Source: Chloroflexia bacterium
Lineage (GTDB): Bacteria; Chloroflexota; Chloroflexia; Thermobaculales; Thermobaculaceae
Assembly (NCBI GenBank): GCA_013695265.1
Contig: JACDAU010000183.1
Coordinates: 1 to 7,215 of the forward strand
Direction: 5' to 3'
Length of the DNA stretch: 7,215 nt
The notes under the pieces were generated by a model. The model did not search any database, had not been told where the DNA came from, and saw only the letters and a list, made by a program, of their open reading frames with translations. The position numbers and the translations under genes are program-made. Shown here piece by piece: positions 6,976 through 7,215 of the stretch; position 1 is the stretch's first letter, and each line of letters begins with the position of its first letter.

Positions 6976-7003
6976 CGGGGCTCCGAGTACAATCGGAGCC
7001 CCG
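6976..7003 (+). terminator. Hairpin terminator after the tRNA pair
   Basis: CGGGGCTCCGA (6976-6986) and TCGGAGCCCCG (6993-7003) are perfect reverse complements, giving an 11-pair GC-rich stem with a six-base loop, five bases after the second tRNA. The downstream tail (CACTGTTTC) is only weakly T-rich, so termination may be imperfect. The hairpin also lies where the minus-strand gene at the window end would finish, so it may serve both directions. Confidence 0.75.
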
Positions 7004-7033
7004 CACTGTTTCAACGGACCGCCACGTACTACA

Positions 7034-7215
7034 CTACTGGTTCTCGTCCGGGATGCCTCGGCCCGCTCGTGTTTCCAAACTGTTCCCGCCTAAATCGTCC
7101 GCCGGGCCAGGGAAGTCAGCCGCGCCCTCGACTATGTGGTCGCCGGGCGAGAGGCTAGTGCCGTACGCGACCGGTCCGCCATTCTCCTCCATGCCGCCGG
7201 TCGGCAGGTCCAGTT
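7034..7215 (-). CDS. C-terminal fragment of an unrecognised protein
   Basis: An open frame enters from beyond the window and ends at TAG (7034-7036, minus strand), leaving the last 59 residues (LDLPTGGMEENGGPVAYGTS, ending in GIPDENQ). In 46 of 59 codons the third base is G or C, as expected for a real gene in this genome. The frame's end just outside the tRNA terminator gives a sensible convergent layout. The fragment is acidic, rich in Gly/Pro/Asp and lacks a membrane segment or a motif I recognise. No function is assigned. It could still be a chance open frame, since its upstream part cannot be seen. Confidence 0.5.
   Translation of the reverse strand, partial: LDLPTGGMEENGGPVAYGTSLSPGDHIVEGAADFPGPADDLGGNSLETRAGRGIPDENQ

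Overview
The window is GC-rich bacterial chromosome carrying four protein-coding loci, a tRNA pair and one truncated gene. It most resembles a Chloroflexota-type organism (Thermomicrobia/Sphaerobacter-like). That placement is an inference from the mix of a class 2 PyrD, a two-subunit molybdenum hydroxylase and a 'CATTCCGAG...GAGGAATC' inverted repeat; no rRNA or other marker here settles it.

Layout. Positions 1-1226 (+) hold the 3' part of a major facilitator (MFS) exporter gene. Its reading frame changes three times within about 300 bases, so it looks like a pseudogene unless the assembly is wrong. Positions 1227-1359 separate it from a convergent gene and contain an imperfect inverted repeat able to form a long hairpin. 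Positions 1360-2469 (-) encode a complete class 2 (quinone-linked) dihydroorotate dehydrogenase, PyrD. A divergent spacer (2470-2723) leads into a co-directional (+) cluster: a [2Fe-2S] small subunit (2724-3218) and a molybdopterin-binding large subunit (3215-5278) that overlap by four bases, then after 70 bases an M20-family metallopeptidase (5349-6776). A consensus-like promoter lies inside the last codons of the peptidase gene. It reads into two tRNA-Gly genes (anticodons CCC and GCC) that end at a strong hairpin. The last ~180 bases hold the C-terminal end of an unrecognised gene on the minus strand.

How the genes work together. The two hydroxylase subunits clearly form one enzyme of the isoquinoline 1-oxidoreductase / nicotinate dehydrogenase type, without the FAD subunit of classical xanthine dehydrogenases. 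The peptidase may be co-transcribed, but no shared pathway can be shown. PyrD (pyrimidine synthesis) and the tRNAs are housekeeping genes. I found no mobile element, CRISPR array or defence system, and nothing that amounts to a clearly new biological system. The most noteworthy items are the promoter embedded in the peptidase gene, the decayed transporter, the intergenic inverted repeat and the hydroxylase/peptidase pairing.
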